Shown here: piece by piece, positions 40,612 through 48,410 of the stretch | How the letters are laid out: each line of letters starts with the position of its first letter | How positions within the stretch are numbered: the first letter of the stretch is position 1 | Assembly (NCBI RefSeq): GCF_900086725.1 | Contig: NZ_LT574838.1 | Span: 498,986-562,985 of the forward strand | Direction of reading: 5' to 3' | Source of the DNA: Bariatricus massiliensis | GTDB taxonomy: Bacteria > Bacillota > Clostridia > Lachnospirales > Lachnospiraceae | DNA: 64,000 nt | Position numbers and translations under genes: made by a program | The notes under the pieces: model-generated | Database searches by the model: none | What the model was told of the DNA's origin: nothing | What the model saw: the letters and a program-made list of their open reading frames with translations, nothing else

Positions 40612-40668
40612 ATGTTTGCATGGATGATGTTTCTTTTTAATTTAGTAAAACATGACGGCTACAAGTAA
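40612..40668 (+). CDS. Micro-ORF (18 residues) with strong RBS, downstream of the KdpDE-like pair
   Basis: MFAWMMFLFNLVKHDGYK is preceded by GAGGTG at correct spacing and by its own candidate promoter. It is followed by a strong terminator at 40699-40738, so the transcript would be about 150 nt. The hydrophobic first 12 residues suggest a membrane-associated micropeptide; it does not match KdpF as I know it. It could also be a leader peptide or a small RNA with an incidental ORF. Beyond the terminator, 40740-40856 shows nothing recognisable. Confidence 0.45.
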   Translation: MFAWMMFLFNLVKHDGYK

Positions 40669-40698
40669 ACTTACTGCACCTTTGTTGCTCTCGGACAG

Positions 40699-40738
40699 TC
40701 CTGCAATATGAAAATAAATTTCATATTGCAGGATTTTA
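40699..40738 (+). terminator. Strong terminator after the micro-ORF
   Basis: TCCTGCAATATGAAA (40699-40713), loop ATAAA and TTTCATATTGCAGGA (40719-40733) form a perfect 15-bp stem followed by TTTTATT. It marks the left boundary of the AT-rich accessory region. Confidence 0.88.
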
Positions 40739-40856
40739 TTCATTTTATATGGAAAAACATGATAATCAACGCAAGAAATACAATAACCTAACGGTTCTTG
40801 TCAAGATAGGTTTTTTACACTGCTCTTCCTCTTTTCTTACCTCTAGACACTAGAAG

Positions 40857-41069
40857 TTATTTGTCATCCTTATTCCGCTTGTTGTGTCTATACTTAATAA
40901 AATAAGCAGCCGCCGCTGCACTGAACAGTAATGCACAGCAACAATGCAGCACTAATAAAATATCAAAGATTCCCCTATGGTTGTAGGTAAGGGGAATAGT
41001 AATGAGCCAAATCACCGCACCTATCGTAAATAGCATTGATGAAACCAGATATTCCTTTTTCCAATTCAT
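40857..41069 (-). CDS. Small two-helix membrane protein
   Basis: This 70-residue protein has two membrane segments (about 8-27 and 35-58; the second contains a Cys-rich patch HCCCALLFSAAAAA) and a highly basic C-terminal tail (KYRHNKRNKDDK), suggesting the tail faces the cytoplasm. RBS GGAGGG is well placed before the ATG. No family was recognised. It is the first gene at the left edge of the AT-rich accessory region and is monocistronic as far as can be seen. Confidence 0.7.
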   Translation of the reverse strand: MNWKKEYLVSSMLFTIGAVIWLITIPLTYNHRGIFDILLVLHCCCALLFSAAAAAYFIKYRHNKRNKDDK

Positions 41070-41094
41070 AGTTTAGCCCTCCTTTCTGATTGTC

Positions 41095-41134
41095 GGCCAG
41101 AGACACTTCTGAACGTATTGAAGTGCCTCTGGCC
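41095..41134. repeat. Inverted repeat between small membrane genes
   Basis: GGCCAGAGACACTT (41095-41108) and AAGTGCCTCTGGCC (41121-41134) form a 14-bp stem with one mismatch, just upstream of the RBS of the 70-residue protein. No T-run lies on either side. It may be a weak terminator for the upstream gene or a 5' leader hairpin of the downstream one. Confidence 0.6.
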
Positions 41135-41264
41135 ATTAAAAATCATTTCATTTTAGCGCCCCTTGGTTTCGGTACTTTATTGCTTACGGGAGTAGCGTTT
41201 TAGCTTTTGGTATTCCCGTTCTACTTTATCACTATAACCTTTGTTGTTTGTAAAACGAATAACA

Positions 41265-41687
41265 TCATTTAGTGGCTTTGAATTTCATCATTTGTATGCA
41301 AATAATTATTGTTCCTACTCCGTATCCCATCGGTGCAAAATACCATATGTTTTCGTTTATAAATACAGTGCCGAAAAATCCAAAAAGGCAGAAAATACCG
41401 CTGATTAGCAAGGTTGTTTTTATATTGCATTCTACTTTATCTTTATTCGTAATTGTTATGCCAATGCACAAAAAGGCAAGACCAGTGAAGAACCCCCATG
41501 CCAGATAGTCTATAGCCATTTCAACAGATGGCCAAAAACCAATTTGAAAATAGGTAGGAATATCTACCCCTTCACTTATAAGCGCTCTCGTAACTGTTAT
41601 GTTTACTATATGAGTGGCACCTGTCAGCGCACAGGTGCAAGTCATAAACGCAAGCATAGCTTTTTTATATGTGGATGCTATTGACAC
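41265..41687 (-). CDS. Four-helix membrane protein, possibly 5'-truncated
   Basis: This 140-residue protein has four hydrophobic segments with conserved-looking patches ATHIVNITVTRALISEGVD, WPSVEMAIDYLAWGFFTGLA and a C-terminal FAPMGYGVGTIIICIQMM. The only available start is a GTG without an RBS, and homologues I recall are longer at the N-terminus, so this may be a truncated copy rather than an intact gene. Function unknown. AT-rich composition matches its neighbours. Confidence 0.5.
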   Translation of the reverse strand: MSIASTYKKAMLAFMTCTCALTGATHIVNITVTRALISEGVDIPTYFQIGFWPSVEMAIDYLAWGFFTGLAFLCIGITITNKDKVECNIKTTLLISGIFCLFGFFGTVFINENIWYFAPMGYGVGTIIICIQMMKFKATK

Positions 41688-41714
41688 GAGGGTGCTAAGT
41701 TCTAATAATACTAT

Positions 41715-41939
41715 TCACTTAATTTTCTTTTTTATAATCCACATTGTTATAAGAATAGCCATAACAATAATAGCTGTAAGTATTACCCGAATCTCAATAC
41801 CCACATACCACGGAGCGGATTGCGACGCGTATATATTAGGATGTGTTTTGTAATCATAGTACTGATAAATGCTGCTCCCTATAAAAACTCCGATGAAGCA
41901 CAACAATACTATTTTCAAAATATTATATAGTTTCTTCAT
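41715..41939 (-). CDS. Small two-helix membrane protein
   Basis: This 74-residue protein starts MKKLYNILKIVLLCFIGVF and has helices at about 6-24 and 48-69 and a basic tail KKKIK. The ATG at 41939 has GGAGGT 7 bp upstream; the longer ORF start lies in the remnant of an acetyltransferase gene and is not used. The middle segment (YKTHPNIYASQSAPWYV) is polar and would be extracytoplasmic. No family recognised. Confidence 0.65.
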   Translation of the reverse strand: MKKLYNILKIVLLCFIGVFIGSSIYQYYDYKTHPNIYASQSAPWYVGIEIRVILTAIIVMAILITMWIIKKKIK

Positions 41940-41968
41940 TGCTAGACCTCCATAGCCTGCTTTCACAA

Positions 41969-42163
41969 CTATTCTTTCCATATCTTGGGTTTCATAGCAC
42001 CGTTTTTAACATAAAAATGTTTTCTTCTGATCCTATCATCAATGTTTTCAGCATCCACATCACATCTTTCAATGGATACAATAATTTTATTATCTGGATA
42101 TAAGAACTGGACTTTGCTTAAAATTTCACTTCTTTTATTTTGATTTGCATATCGAACTACTCC
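41969..42163 (-). pseudogene. C-terminal fragment of a GNAT acetyltransferase
   Basis: Reading the minus strand from 42163 gives 64 codons ending in TAG, containing LYPDNKIIVSIERCDVDAEN and DDRIRRKHFYVKNG. The order (strand, acidic loop, RxRRxxFYxKNG) is the C-terminal signature of a clostridial GNAT group. The frame is closed by TAA immediately upstream and no start or acetyl-CoA-binding loop is present. It is a decayed remnant in an accessory region. Confidence 0.6.
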
Positions 42164-42195
42164 TTAAATTTCCGCTTTTTCTATGTAACCACTCT

Positions 42196-42558
42196 TTATC
42201 TTTTTTTGAATGGTAATACCATAAGATTTCCAATCAATGCAAATCCTCCATATACGAATGTATAAATCCAAGCACTCGAATTATAAAAAATAAAGATGGA
42301 TGGGATAAACATGATTGCCACAATCAATGTATACCAATAGCGAAAATTATTTTTTATGCCATAAAAGATTGATGTAATTAAACAAATAAGTGGAATAACA
42401 ATTAACATAAGTAATATTCCACTCCCTGTATCTTTTATCAATAAAGGACAACCATAATAGCCAAGAAATATAATCACATAAAATATTAAATTTTGCTTGA
42501 GACTATGTTTGCTCATCATGCATCCCATTTCATGTCTTAGCTTTTTACTATATTTCAC
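42196..42558 (-). CDS. Four-helix membrane protein
   Basis: This 120-residue protein has hydrophobic segments at about 23-36, 44-66, 75-92 and 96-114, and ends in LPFKKR. Starts are ambiguous: the first ATG has only a weak upstream AAAAGTGA, and a double ATG at codons 14-15 is an alternative. Very AT-rich with Ile/Phe-rich composition, like its neighbours. No family or partner recognised. Confidence 0.6.
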   Translation of the reverse strand: MKYSKKLRHEMGCMMSKHSLKQNLIFYVIIFLGYYGCPLLIKDTGSGILLMLIVIPLICLITSIFYGIKNNFRYWYTLIVAIMFIPSIFIFYNSSAWIYTFVYGGFALIGNLMVLPFKKR

Positions 42559-42593
42559 TTTTATATAAACTGGAATTTTTAATATGATTCATC

Positions 42594-42965
42594 TCATGAA
42601 TTATTTAAAATTGCTTCTATTTGAAAGATATATTTAAACTGTATCAAACTATCAGAATCTTTCTCCTGCCCTTCCAATTCTTCTTTCAATGAATTCTTTT
42701 CATCAATGATAAAATAGATACATTGACACCCATATTCAACTGCCTTAGGCATAAAATAGTCAGCAACCCATTTAGTATCTTCTGGTATGTTTTCAAATCC
42801 AGTTCTGGTATCCGCAACATAATTACATTTGTATTGCTTTATGACTTCTAATGCATACTCTAAAGGTTTTCTATAATTACCTTTACAACAAAACTTTTTC
42901 CACTTCACAAATACTACATTATAAGTCTCTTCATAATTCACATCGCAATATTCAGATAAATACAT
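42594..42965 (-). CDS. STAS-like/hypothetical soluble protein
   Basis: This 123-residue protein with the motifs TYNVVFVKWKKFCCKGNYRK, PLEYALEVIKQYKCNYVADTRTGF and EYGCQCIYFIID looks like a small alpha/beta domain. The alternating strands and helices and the central Asp-Thr-Arg recall SpoIIAA/STAS-like folds, but this is structural impression only. RBS AGAGGTG precedes ATG by a normal distance, so the gene looks intact. Seven Cys residues are notable for a cytoplasmic protein of this size. Confidence 0.65.
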   Translation of the reverse strand: MYLSEYCDVNYEETYNVVFVKWKKFCCKGNYRKPLEYALEVIKQYKCNYVADTRTGFENIPEDTKWVADYFMPKAVEYGCQCIYFIIDEKNSLKEELEGQEKDSDSLIQFKYIFQIEAILNNS

Positions 42966-43027
42966 TTACACACCTCTCTAACTTCTAATTTTTACTATTT
43001 CTTATCACTTCTTTATCTGAAATTTCA

Positions 43028-43420
43028 CTATTTTTTATCTTCAAATTTCTTTTTTTTATTAAAATATGATACAGCAAAGATAACAGCATATACTCCTGTA
43101 TAGTTTAATGCAAAAATAGGATAAGGTGGTTTTTCGCCAATTTCAACAAAGAAACTTAAGCAAAAAATAAATAATAGGATGAGAAGTAATGAAACTATAT
43201 AATGTACACATTCTTGTAGTAATCTATTTTTTAATTTTACGGTTCTAAAAAGACAGATAAAGCCTACACCTAGAATACAAATAGCTCCCCGTAATAAAAT
43301 ATGTGTATTGCTGTCATATCCTTTTTCCTGTATTGCAAGTTGGATAATACTGCTACAAAATGTTGTTACTGCAAACAATACACAAACAAGCAAGAAGTAT
43401 TTTTGAGCTTCTTTTAACAT
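43028..43420 (-). CDS. Four-helix membrane protein (DUF6608-like)
   Basis: This 130-residue protein has helices at about 9-29, 43-60, 70-92 and 103-121 and a basic tail FNKKKKFEDKK. The start LxxVCVLFAVTTFCSSIIQLA resembles a small uncharacterised clostridial membrane family I associate with DUF6608, with moderate certainty. RBS GAGGGGG. Transcribed alone or with the downstream hypothetical gene. Confidence 0.62.
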   Translation of the reverse strand: MLKEAQKYFLLVCVLFAVTTFCSSIIQLAIQEKGYDSNTHILLRGAICILGVGFICLFRTVKLKNRLLQECVHYIVSLLLILLFIFCLSFFVEIGEKPPYPIFALNYTGVYAVIFAVSYFNKKKKFEDKK

Positions 43421-43498
43421 TGTATATTACCCCCTCAAATTCAAATTCTTAAAGTTCTTTATTTACTTATACAAACTGGGATTTGTAGAGTTTCTAGC

Positions 43499-43909
43499 CT
43501 ATGTTTCACTTGTACTTCCAATTTCAAGCAAATTCCCCTCTGGGTCAGCTACATAAAAATTGCGGATACCGAAAGGATAAGTGATGGGTTCTCCTGTGGG
43601 AAACTGCACACCCAACTTTGACAGACGCTCATACTCCAAATCTACCTCAGCAAAATTGGGTAGCCAAAGAGCGATTTCAAATGTCTGATTGATACCCTTT
43701 GGAAGTACATAGTCTTCTCCTATTGCCTTTACAAATTCTTTCCTGCTATACATAAATAAGGATAGTTCTCCACTTGCAGTTTCAAAATCCGCAAAAGGTC
43801 CACCACTCCATTGAGTTTGAAAGCCTAGTGTATCTCTATAAAATCGAACCATATTTTCCATGTCACCGACCAGCAGACTCACGCCGATACGTACATCTTT
43901 TCCATTCAC
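43499..43909 (-). CDS. VOC-superfamily (glyoxalase/bleomycin-resistance fold) protein
   Basis: This 136-residue protein has two beta-alpha-beta-beta-beta modules: VSLLVGDMENMVRFYRDTLG and, in the C-terminal half, FGIRNFYVADPEGNLLEIG, where the final Glu is a typical metal ligand. VOC proteins include glyoxalases, dioxygenases and antibiotic-binding proteins; the function cannot be chosen. GTG at 43909 is preferred, 8 bp after GGGGG, over an earlier TTG. Single gene in the accessory region. Confidence 0.85.
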   Translation of the reverse strand: MNGKDVRIGVSLLVGDMENMVRFYRDTLGFQTQWSGGPFADFETASGELSLFMYSRKEFVKAIGEDYVLPKGINQTFEIALWLPNFAEVDLEYERLSKLGVQFPTGEPITYPFGIRNFYVADPEGNLLEIGSTSET

Positions 43910-43952
43910 TATCAATACCCCCTCTACAAATTCAAAGTTTCCAGAAAACTGA

Positions 43953-44504
43953 TTACATTGGTTTTAGATTTTTATTGAGCCTGTCCACCATCCAGACAAT
44001 TCGCTTTTCCCGTCCGGCATCTGTCTTTGCGTCAAAGTATGCCCGTGTATAAGTCTTCTTTACGGATGGAGACATGGCTTGAAAATTTGTGTGAGCGGGT
44101 TCGTACCCTTCCAACAATGCAGACAGGCAGGCAATCTGTTCCTCTGTAATGATTGCCAGAGGGTTTGAAGCATCCCACTGACCGTTCTTCTTGGCCTCAT
44201 CTACCTTCTTCCTGCCAAAGTTAGTCATAAGCCCTTGTTCCTCAAGCTTTTTCACCAGCGCCTTGTTCTTCTCGGACCATTTGCTATTCTTTCTGCGCAG
44301 AGAAAAATACTTCTTGTATGTCTTATCATCAATCTTTTCCATCTGTCCATCAATCCAGCCAAAACAGAGAGCTTCTTCCCGAGCCTCTCCTGCTTTTATA
44401 GTTTTTGGCCCACCAGCCTTACCGAACAAGAGCCAAATACCATCATTTGTAAGACAATGTTCACTGAGCCATTCACGAAATTCTTTTCTATTGTCAAATT
44501 TCAT
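43953..44504 (-). CDS. YdeI/OmpD-associated-like family protein
   Basis: This 183-residue protein has the family's opening FDNRKEFREWLSEHC, the core EEALCFGWIDGQMEKIDD and RRKNSKWSEKNKALVKKLEE, and a C-terminal helical region (FQAMSPSVKKTYTRAYFDAK). Relatives were named for bacteriocin-resistance or porin association, but the biochemical role is unknown. The start is uncertain: GGAGG lies about 20 bp before the ATG at 44504, so a non-ATG start a few codons upstream is possible. Confidence 0.85.
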   Translation of the reverse strand: MKFDNRKEFREWLSEHCLTNDGIWLLFGKAGGPKTIKAGEAREEALCFGWIDGQMEKIDDKTYKKYFSLRRKNSKWSEKNKALVKKLEEQGLMTNFGRKKVDEAKKNGQWDASNPLAIITEEQIACLSALLEGYEPAHTNFQAMSPSVKKTYTRAYFDAKTDAGREKRIVWMVDRLNKNLKPM

Positions 44505-44593
44505 TGTTTCGCTTATGATATATCCCTCCTTATCGTTTGCTTTGCTCGCCAAAAGCGTGCAATTACCAATTTTTCTACCGACTAAACGGGAAT

Positions 44594-45097
44594 TTATCTT
44601 GATTTGACAATGCTGTTTACTATAGACTTAAACTGAGTGGAAAGCTCTTTTGGTGTACCGATTAAATCATTATTAGCAACCTCCATTATCTCTCGTAAGT
44701 CCACTAAATCTTCGCGCATAAACAATTCACATAAGTACCGCTTCATTCTGCCGTTGTTATACTTTTCTAAAGCTGTCATTAAAAGATTTTTTCGTTCTTT
44801 ATATTCTTGATACCAGATATCAAATCCGTTTTCCAATATACAATGGCAAACCTTAGTATAATGTTCATTAGTATTTAGGTCACTAAAGTCTCCGATTTCT
44901 TTTACTTTTTCACAAGGAAATTCTTTACATAATGCACAATGAAGCATTTTCTTTTCCTTACAACATTTGGCAATCTTACATGGTGCAGAATAATAACCAT
45001 CTTGAGAACAACCAGAACAAGCACTATCTCCATTCACAATATGACGATTACACAAAGCGCACATGATACCACAATAGCCATAAGGCAAATCGTACAT
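44594..45097 (-). CDS. DUF3795-family Cys-rich protein
   Basis: This 167-residue protein begins GYCGIMCALCNRHIVNGDSA, then CSGCSQDG and CKIAKCCKEK...HCALCKEFPC. The dense Cys pattern is diagnostic of DUF3795 and likely binds zinc or an Fe-S cluster. Function is unknown. The ATG at 45097 follows AAAGGAGGT; the longer ORF upstream is noncoding. The following 45188-45307 contains no gene. Confidence 0.85.
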   Translation of the reverse strand: MYDLPYGYCGIMCALCNRHIVNGDSACSGCSQDGYYSAPCKIAKCCKEKKMLHCALCKEFPCEKVKEIGDFSDLNTNEHYTKVCHCILENGFDIWYQEYKERKNLLMTALEKYNNGRMKRYLCELFMREDLVDLREIMEVANNDLIGTPKELSTQFKSIVNSIVKSR

Positions 45098-45307
45098 TCC
45101 AGCACCTCCTTTAAAATTTCTATTTTTTCTCTCGGATAAACTGGAAATCACCATTTTCCTTTCTTTATCCATTAAAACCTCCGTCAATTCCGATTTGTCG
45201 CGCTGTTCAGCTTATTCATCGGAGCTAACATAAATTATCTACAACTACTTTTTTGCATAATTGTCTTTCTATATTAATTTCGATTTATCGAACAATCGCC
45301 TTACCGT

Positions 45308-45778
45308 TCAAGGCAAAAGTTTTATATAAATCTCTTTTTCCGCGTCAAACACAAAGCCGCAAGATAGCAGCAGACCGCAGGAAGCCTCGTTTTCCGGCTC
45401 CGGCTGCACCACAATTCTTTTGGCATCAGGGTGGAGGGCAATCCTGTCTGTTAAGTCCGCCACAATCATTTTGCCAAATCCATTGCGGAGGCAGTCGGAT
45501 TCCCCAATCATGTAGTCAATGCTGTAAGACCCGCCCAACGCTGTGTATCCTCCCCATAGCTCATCGCTGTCTTTGCAGGCGTAATACTGGCAAAAACCGA
45601 TGGGCTGACCTTCGTGCTCCACAATAAAGTGGTAAATCCAGTAAAACTCGCCGTCCTGCTCCTCAACTTCATGAATCCAATCCAGTGGATTGTGGTACCA
45701 TCTGGCAACGTGTGGCGTATACAGCCATTTCTTGAAAACGGGCAAATCCGTCTGTTCCATTTTTCTAATCTTAAACAT
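45308..45778 (-). CDS. GNAT acetyltransferase, AAC(6')-like
   Basis: This 156-residue protein follows the layout of the aminoglycoside 6'-N-acetyltransferase-like GNAT group: MEQTDLPVFKKWLYTPHVAR at the start, then GGSYSIDYMIGES, the acetyl-CoA loop CLRNGFGKMIV and a C-terminal PEPENEASCGLLLSCGFVF. Many proteins of this group are not resistance enzymes, so no phenotype should be assumed. The ATG at 45778 is preferred because GAGGA is 6 bp upstream; the ORF extends further without an RBS. Confidence 0.82.
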   Translation of the reverse strand: MFKIRKMEQTDLPVFKKWLYTPHVARWYHNPLDWIHEVEEQDGEFYWIYHFIVEHEGQPIGFCQYYACKDSDELWGGYTALGGSYSIDYMIGESDCLRNGFGKMIVADLTDRIALHPDAKRIVVQPEPENEASCGLLLSCGFVFDAEKEIYIKLLP

Positions 45779-46015
45779 ATATTTATCCTCAAAATGCATT
45801 TTATAGTCCTCATTCTGATTATACATTAAAATGAAGGTTAATGTCACCCAATCATCGGGAAAAGATACAGGGAATCAGTCCATCCGCTTTGATGTTGTAT
45901 TCGCCCTTTTATTTTATGGATGGACCAGTCAAATTTATCAGTTTTAAGGATCGTATTCTGACTATAACATTTTGCGTAAGGTCCATAAAAATAACAGTTT
46001 TGCACAACCGTCACT

Positions 46016-46081
46016 TATTTGGTAACAGCCCGTCCACGATTCCCAGTTCATAGGCGGTCTCCTTTTCTCTAAGTGACATAG
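46016..46081 (-). pseudogene. Short gene remnant next to a hairpin
   Basis: The minus strand reads MSLREKETAYELGIVDGLLP then NK and a stop. It looks like a coding remnant (clean frame, gene-like composition) but is too short to assign, and its start codon overlaps the hairpin at 46075-46114. The rest of 45779-46120 contains no recognisable gene; a plus-strand ORF there has no RBS or family features. Confidence 0.3.
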
Positions 46082-46114
46082 GGCGGCCTTGCTTTGTCAA
46101 GGCCGCCCTATGTC
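46075..46114 (-). terminator. Perfect 16-bp hairpin after the AraC-VOC operon
   Basis: GACATAGGGCGGCCTT (46075-46090) and AAGGCCGCCCTATGTC (46099-46114) pair perfectly around an 8-base loop, just past the stop codon of the VOC gene. It is GC-rich in an AT-rich region and lacks a T-run, so it may be a terminator, or a residue of a mobile element end. Confidence 0.6.
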
Positions 46115-46120
46115 GCTCAT

Positions 46121-46582
46121 CTAATTACCACGTATCTGGTTTACGGCTTCGAGAGGGTACATGGTACGTTTGGCAACTTCCTCAGACGACATGCCTTGAG
46201 CGAAAAAGCGTTTGAACACCATAGTCATATCCTCTGCGATTTCCACAATATGTTTATCCGGGTCATATACCCGAATGTTGCGCTGTCCCCAAGGATATTC
46301 CCTGATTTCATGTACCCACTGCAGATTAGGTATACATTTCAGCTCGGCGCACACCTGATCTAAATCTTCCACTTCAAAATATAACTGGAAGTTATGTGAC
46401 TGCTCTTTCAGGCTATCGGAAGCTATGCCAACAATTTCAGCATACCCCTGCTGCAGGGAAAAACCTTCAAAGGCTACATGTTCGCCAATATCCATTACAG
46501 CGGTTTGATGAAGCACGGTTTCATAAAAGTTCTTAGCGGCGGATATATCCTTAACCGCCAAAAGGCAACCTTGATATTTCAT
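46121..46582 (-). CDS. VOC-superfamily protein with C-terminal helical extension
   Basis: This 153-residue protein has a VOC domain in residues 1-115 (CLLAVKDISAAKNFYETVLH, then PWGQRNIRVYDPDKHIVEI) and a short helical tail FAQGMSSEEVAKRTMYPLEA that resembles a helix-turn-helix. The gene is 3 bp after the AraC-type regulator gene, which likely controls it. RBS GAGGAA. Small-molecule binding or conversion is inferred. Confidence 0.87.
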   Translation of the reverse strand: MKYQGCLLAVKDISAAKNFYETVLHQTAVMDIGEHVAFEGFSLQQGYAEIVGIASDSLKEQSHNFQLYFEVEDLDQVCAELKCIPNLQWVHEIREYPWGQRNIRVYDPDKHIVEIAEDMTMVFKRFFAQGMSSEEVAKRTMYPLEAVNQIRGN

Positions 46583-46585
46583 GTT

Positions 46586-47407
46586 TTATTCCTCCTTCGA
46601 GGAAAGTATATGATAAATTTCCGTCCCATCATAGTAAAAATCAGACATGGTTTTTAAATAATTTTGAGGGCTGACACCGCTGATGGCCTTAAAATCTTTA
46701 TCAAAATGGGCCTGATCGAAGTATCCGGCCTGCTGCGACAATGCAGCAAAGAAGCAGGAAGATGTTTGAATATGCTTTAGAACATAATTAAAACGGACTA
46801 AGCGCGCATAGTTCTTAACATTCATTCCGATTTGTGCGAGAAACAGACGGTTTAAGTGTCGTTCACTATAACCGCATTGCCGGGCAGTTTCCTGCACTTG
46901 TATTTGCCCGTGTCTATCAGAAATCAATGTGGTTGCAAATAGCAAAGCGTCCGAAACGACCTGCTTTTCCATGCGTTGGTATAATATTTTTTCACAAGCA
47001 TTTACCAGCTCAGTTGTGGTTTCTGACATCACAAATACTTGATGCAATAATCTGTAAAGCTCGCAGTCAATGTCTACGAGCGAAAGGCGTTTGTCCGCAA
47101 ATTCAGCTTGGCTTTGGCGAGTAATCTGATACAAGCCATATGGCGAAAGTTGAATAAGCAGCAGGATGCGATAGCTGTTTGGCTCCGCGCCTAACGGTAT
47201 AGGTGTCAGGGACGCGCCCCATAGTTCGGCCTTTACTATGTCTCCATCGAAAGCAAGCGACAATGTTCCGCAAGCGTTAGGCATGAGCGTATATTGAGGA
47301 AGGAACGTATCCTTCTGCGGGAACACGACATCATAATACTGAATATAGTTTCTGAGGCCCATATGGGACGGCAAAACATTGAATTGCTTTTCCTTTTGAA
47401 AAATCAT
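46586..47407 (-). CDS. AraC-family transcriptional regulator
   Basis: This 273-residue protein has an N-terminal cupin-like sensor region (FNVLPSHMGLRNYIQYYDVV; DUF6597-like) and a C-terminal double HTH of AraC type: VQETARQCGYSERHLNRLFL, then the canonical second half with AGYFDQAHFDKDFKAISGVS and PQNYL. It forms an operon with the VOC gene 3 bp downstream. Such regulator-VOC pairs commonly respond to a xenobiotic or antibiotic, which is inference. RBS GTAGGAGA. Confidence 0.92.
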   Translation of the reverse strand: MIFQKEKQFNVLPSHMGLRNYIQYYDVVFPQKDTFLPQYTLMPNACGTLSLAFDGDIVKAELWGASLTPIPLGAEPNSYRILLLIQLSPYGLYQITRQSQAEFADKRLSLVDIDCELYRLLHQVFVMSETTTELVNACEKILYQRMEKQVVSDALLFATTLISDRHGQIQVQETARQCGYSERHLNRLFLAQIGMNVKNYARLVRFNYVLKHIQTSSCFFAALSQQAGYFDQAHFDKDFKAISGVSPQNYLKTMSDFYYDGTEIYHILSSKEE

Positions 47408-47478
47408 AAAGTTTTCTCCTACGTTAGTATAGCATCTCTCTATGTAAAAAGAGTATGAAAAAATTTATTTTTCGTTCA

Positions 47479-47778
47479 CTAAATACTTTTTTGTTTTCTG
47501 AAATCGAAACATTCGCAATGCGCAGCTGATCCTCTTCTGTTGCTTCCGGATTTCCCATAAAAAGTCCATTCTATACCTGTGTGCTCAATTTTTAAATTGT
47601 GCAAGTATTTCTTCAAAGCCTGTACAGTCACGGATAAATGCGTATTCTTCCTTTGTAGATAATACGGCACAAAAGCTGTCTGTATCTCTGTTACTCCATT
47701 AAGCACTCGATGTTCCCAAATTTTTTCTGCATCTTTGTATCCCTCCTGCTGTTGAAAAATCCCCTCGATTTCGTGCAT
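47479..47778 (-). CDS. Hypothetical protein, probably a fragment
   Basis: This is a 99-residue ORF with no RBS before its ATG. It contains LNGVTEIQTAFVPYYLQRKN and LKKYLHNLKIEHTGIEWTFY, which look protein-like, but no family was recognised. It follows the broken CPBP gene on the same strand and may be the 3' part of a disrupted gene. Low confidence that it is translated as drawn. Confidence 0.35.
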   Translation of the reverse strand: MHEIEGIFQQQEGYKDAEKIWEHRVLNGVTEIQTAFVPYYLQRKNTHLSVTVQALKKYLHNLKIEHTGIEWTFYGKSGSNRRGSAAHCECFDFRKQKSI

Positions 47779-47808
47779 AGGAAATCAACATACTGGTTGT
47801 GGTATCTC

Positions 47809-48410
47809 TTATTTCTGGACCGTCTTATCGACTTCATTAACAAAATTTTCAATCTCTATATCTGTCAAATCATCTTTGAAAGACATTAACATATTTATTC
47901 CAAAAACAAAATGATAACTGCAATGAAACAAAGCATTTATGAGTATGGCATATTTTCCATAATTAGAATTTAACTGTCTTGGTAAAATGTATCCTCGCCA
48001 CAGTATTTCTTCCCCTACATAATTGAAGAAAAAAACACAGGAGGAAAAATTGCATACCATAATTCACTTCCATGCAAAGGTGATACAGCATAATAATCCT
48101 GCAATTATTAAACCTATTACAATCCATAGATAGTCTTTTTTGCTTAATTTATGTAAATAAAGTGCACTCTGAATTGTTTTAAAATTCATCGCATACCCAT
48201 CCTTTTTCAATAATATAAATGCAGTAGAAAATATTGGAATAAAAAGTAAAAATGTTCCTGCAAACATCCACACTATATATTCTGTTGTATTTAAACAATG
48301 GGATAACCAAGGGACAAAATTTTAATAACAACATAAAATTGTATTCCTGCTATCATAAATATAGAAAATGACTTTGATAATGATATAGTTTTAGGCTCAT
48401 TATTTTTCAT
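47809..48410 (-). pseudogene. Broken CPBP intramembrane metalloprotease (Abi family)
   Basis: Three frames hold consecutive pieces. From 48410, MKNNEPKTISLSKSFSIFMI and on. From 48273, a piece with TFLLFIPIFSTAFILLKKDG. From 48060, VGEEILWRGYILPRQ and FHCSYHFVFGINML, where EExxxR and the later His are the CPBP catalytic motifs. The first shift is near an A4T4 run at 48316-48323 and a stop at 48064 separates the last piece; the C-terminus does not look native. The start overlaps the stop of the TetR gene (TAATG), so both were once an operon. CPBP proteins often act in bacteriocin self-immunity or prenyl-protein processing. Confidence 0.75.

Noticed and set aside
40612..40668. Micro-ORF as kdpF
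   Set aside because: At 18 residues it is too short, and its sequence and basic C-terminus do not match KdpF; no kdpA follows.
45841..46053. 70-codon plus-strand ORF
   Set aside because: No RBS, no recognisable protein pattern, and it runs antisense to a gene remnant.
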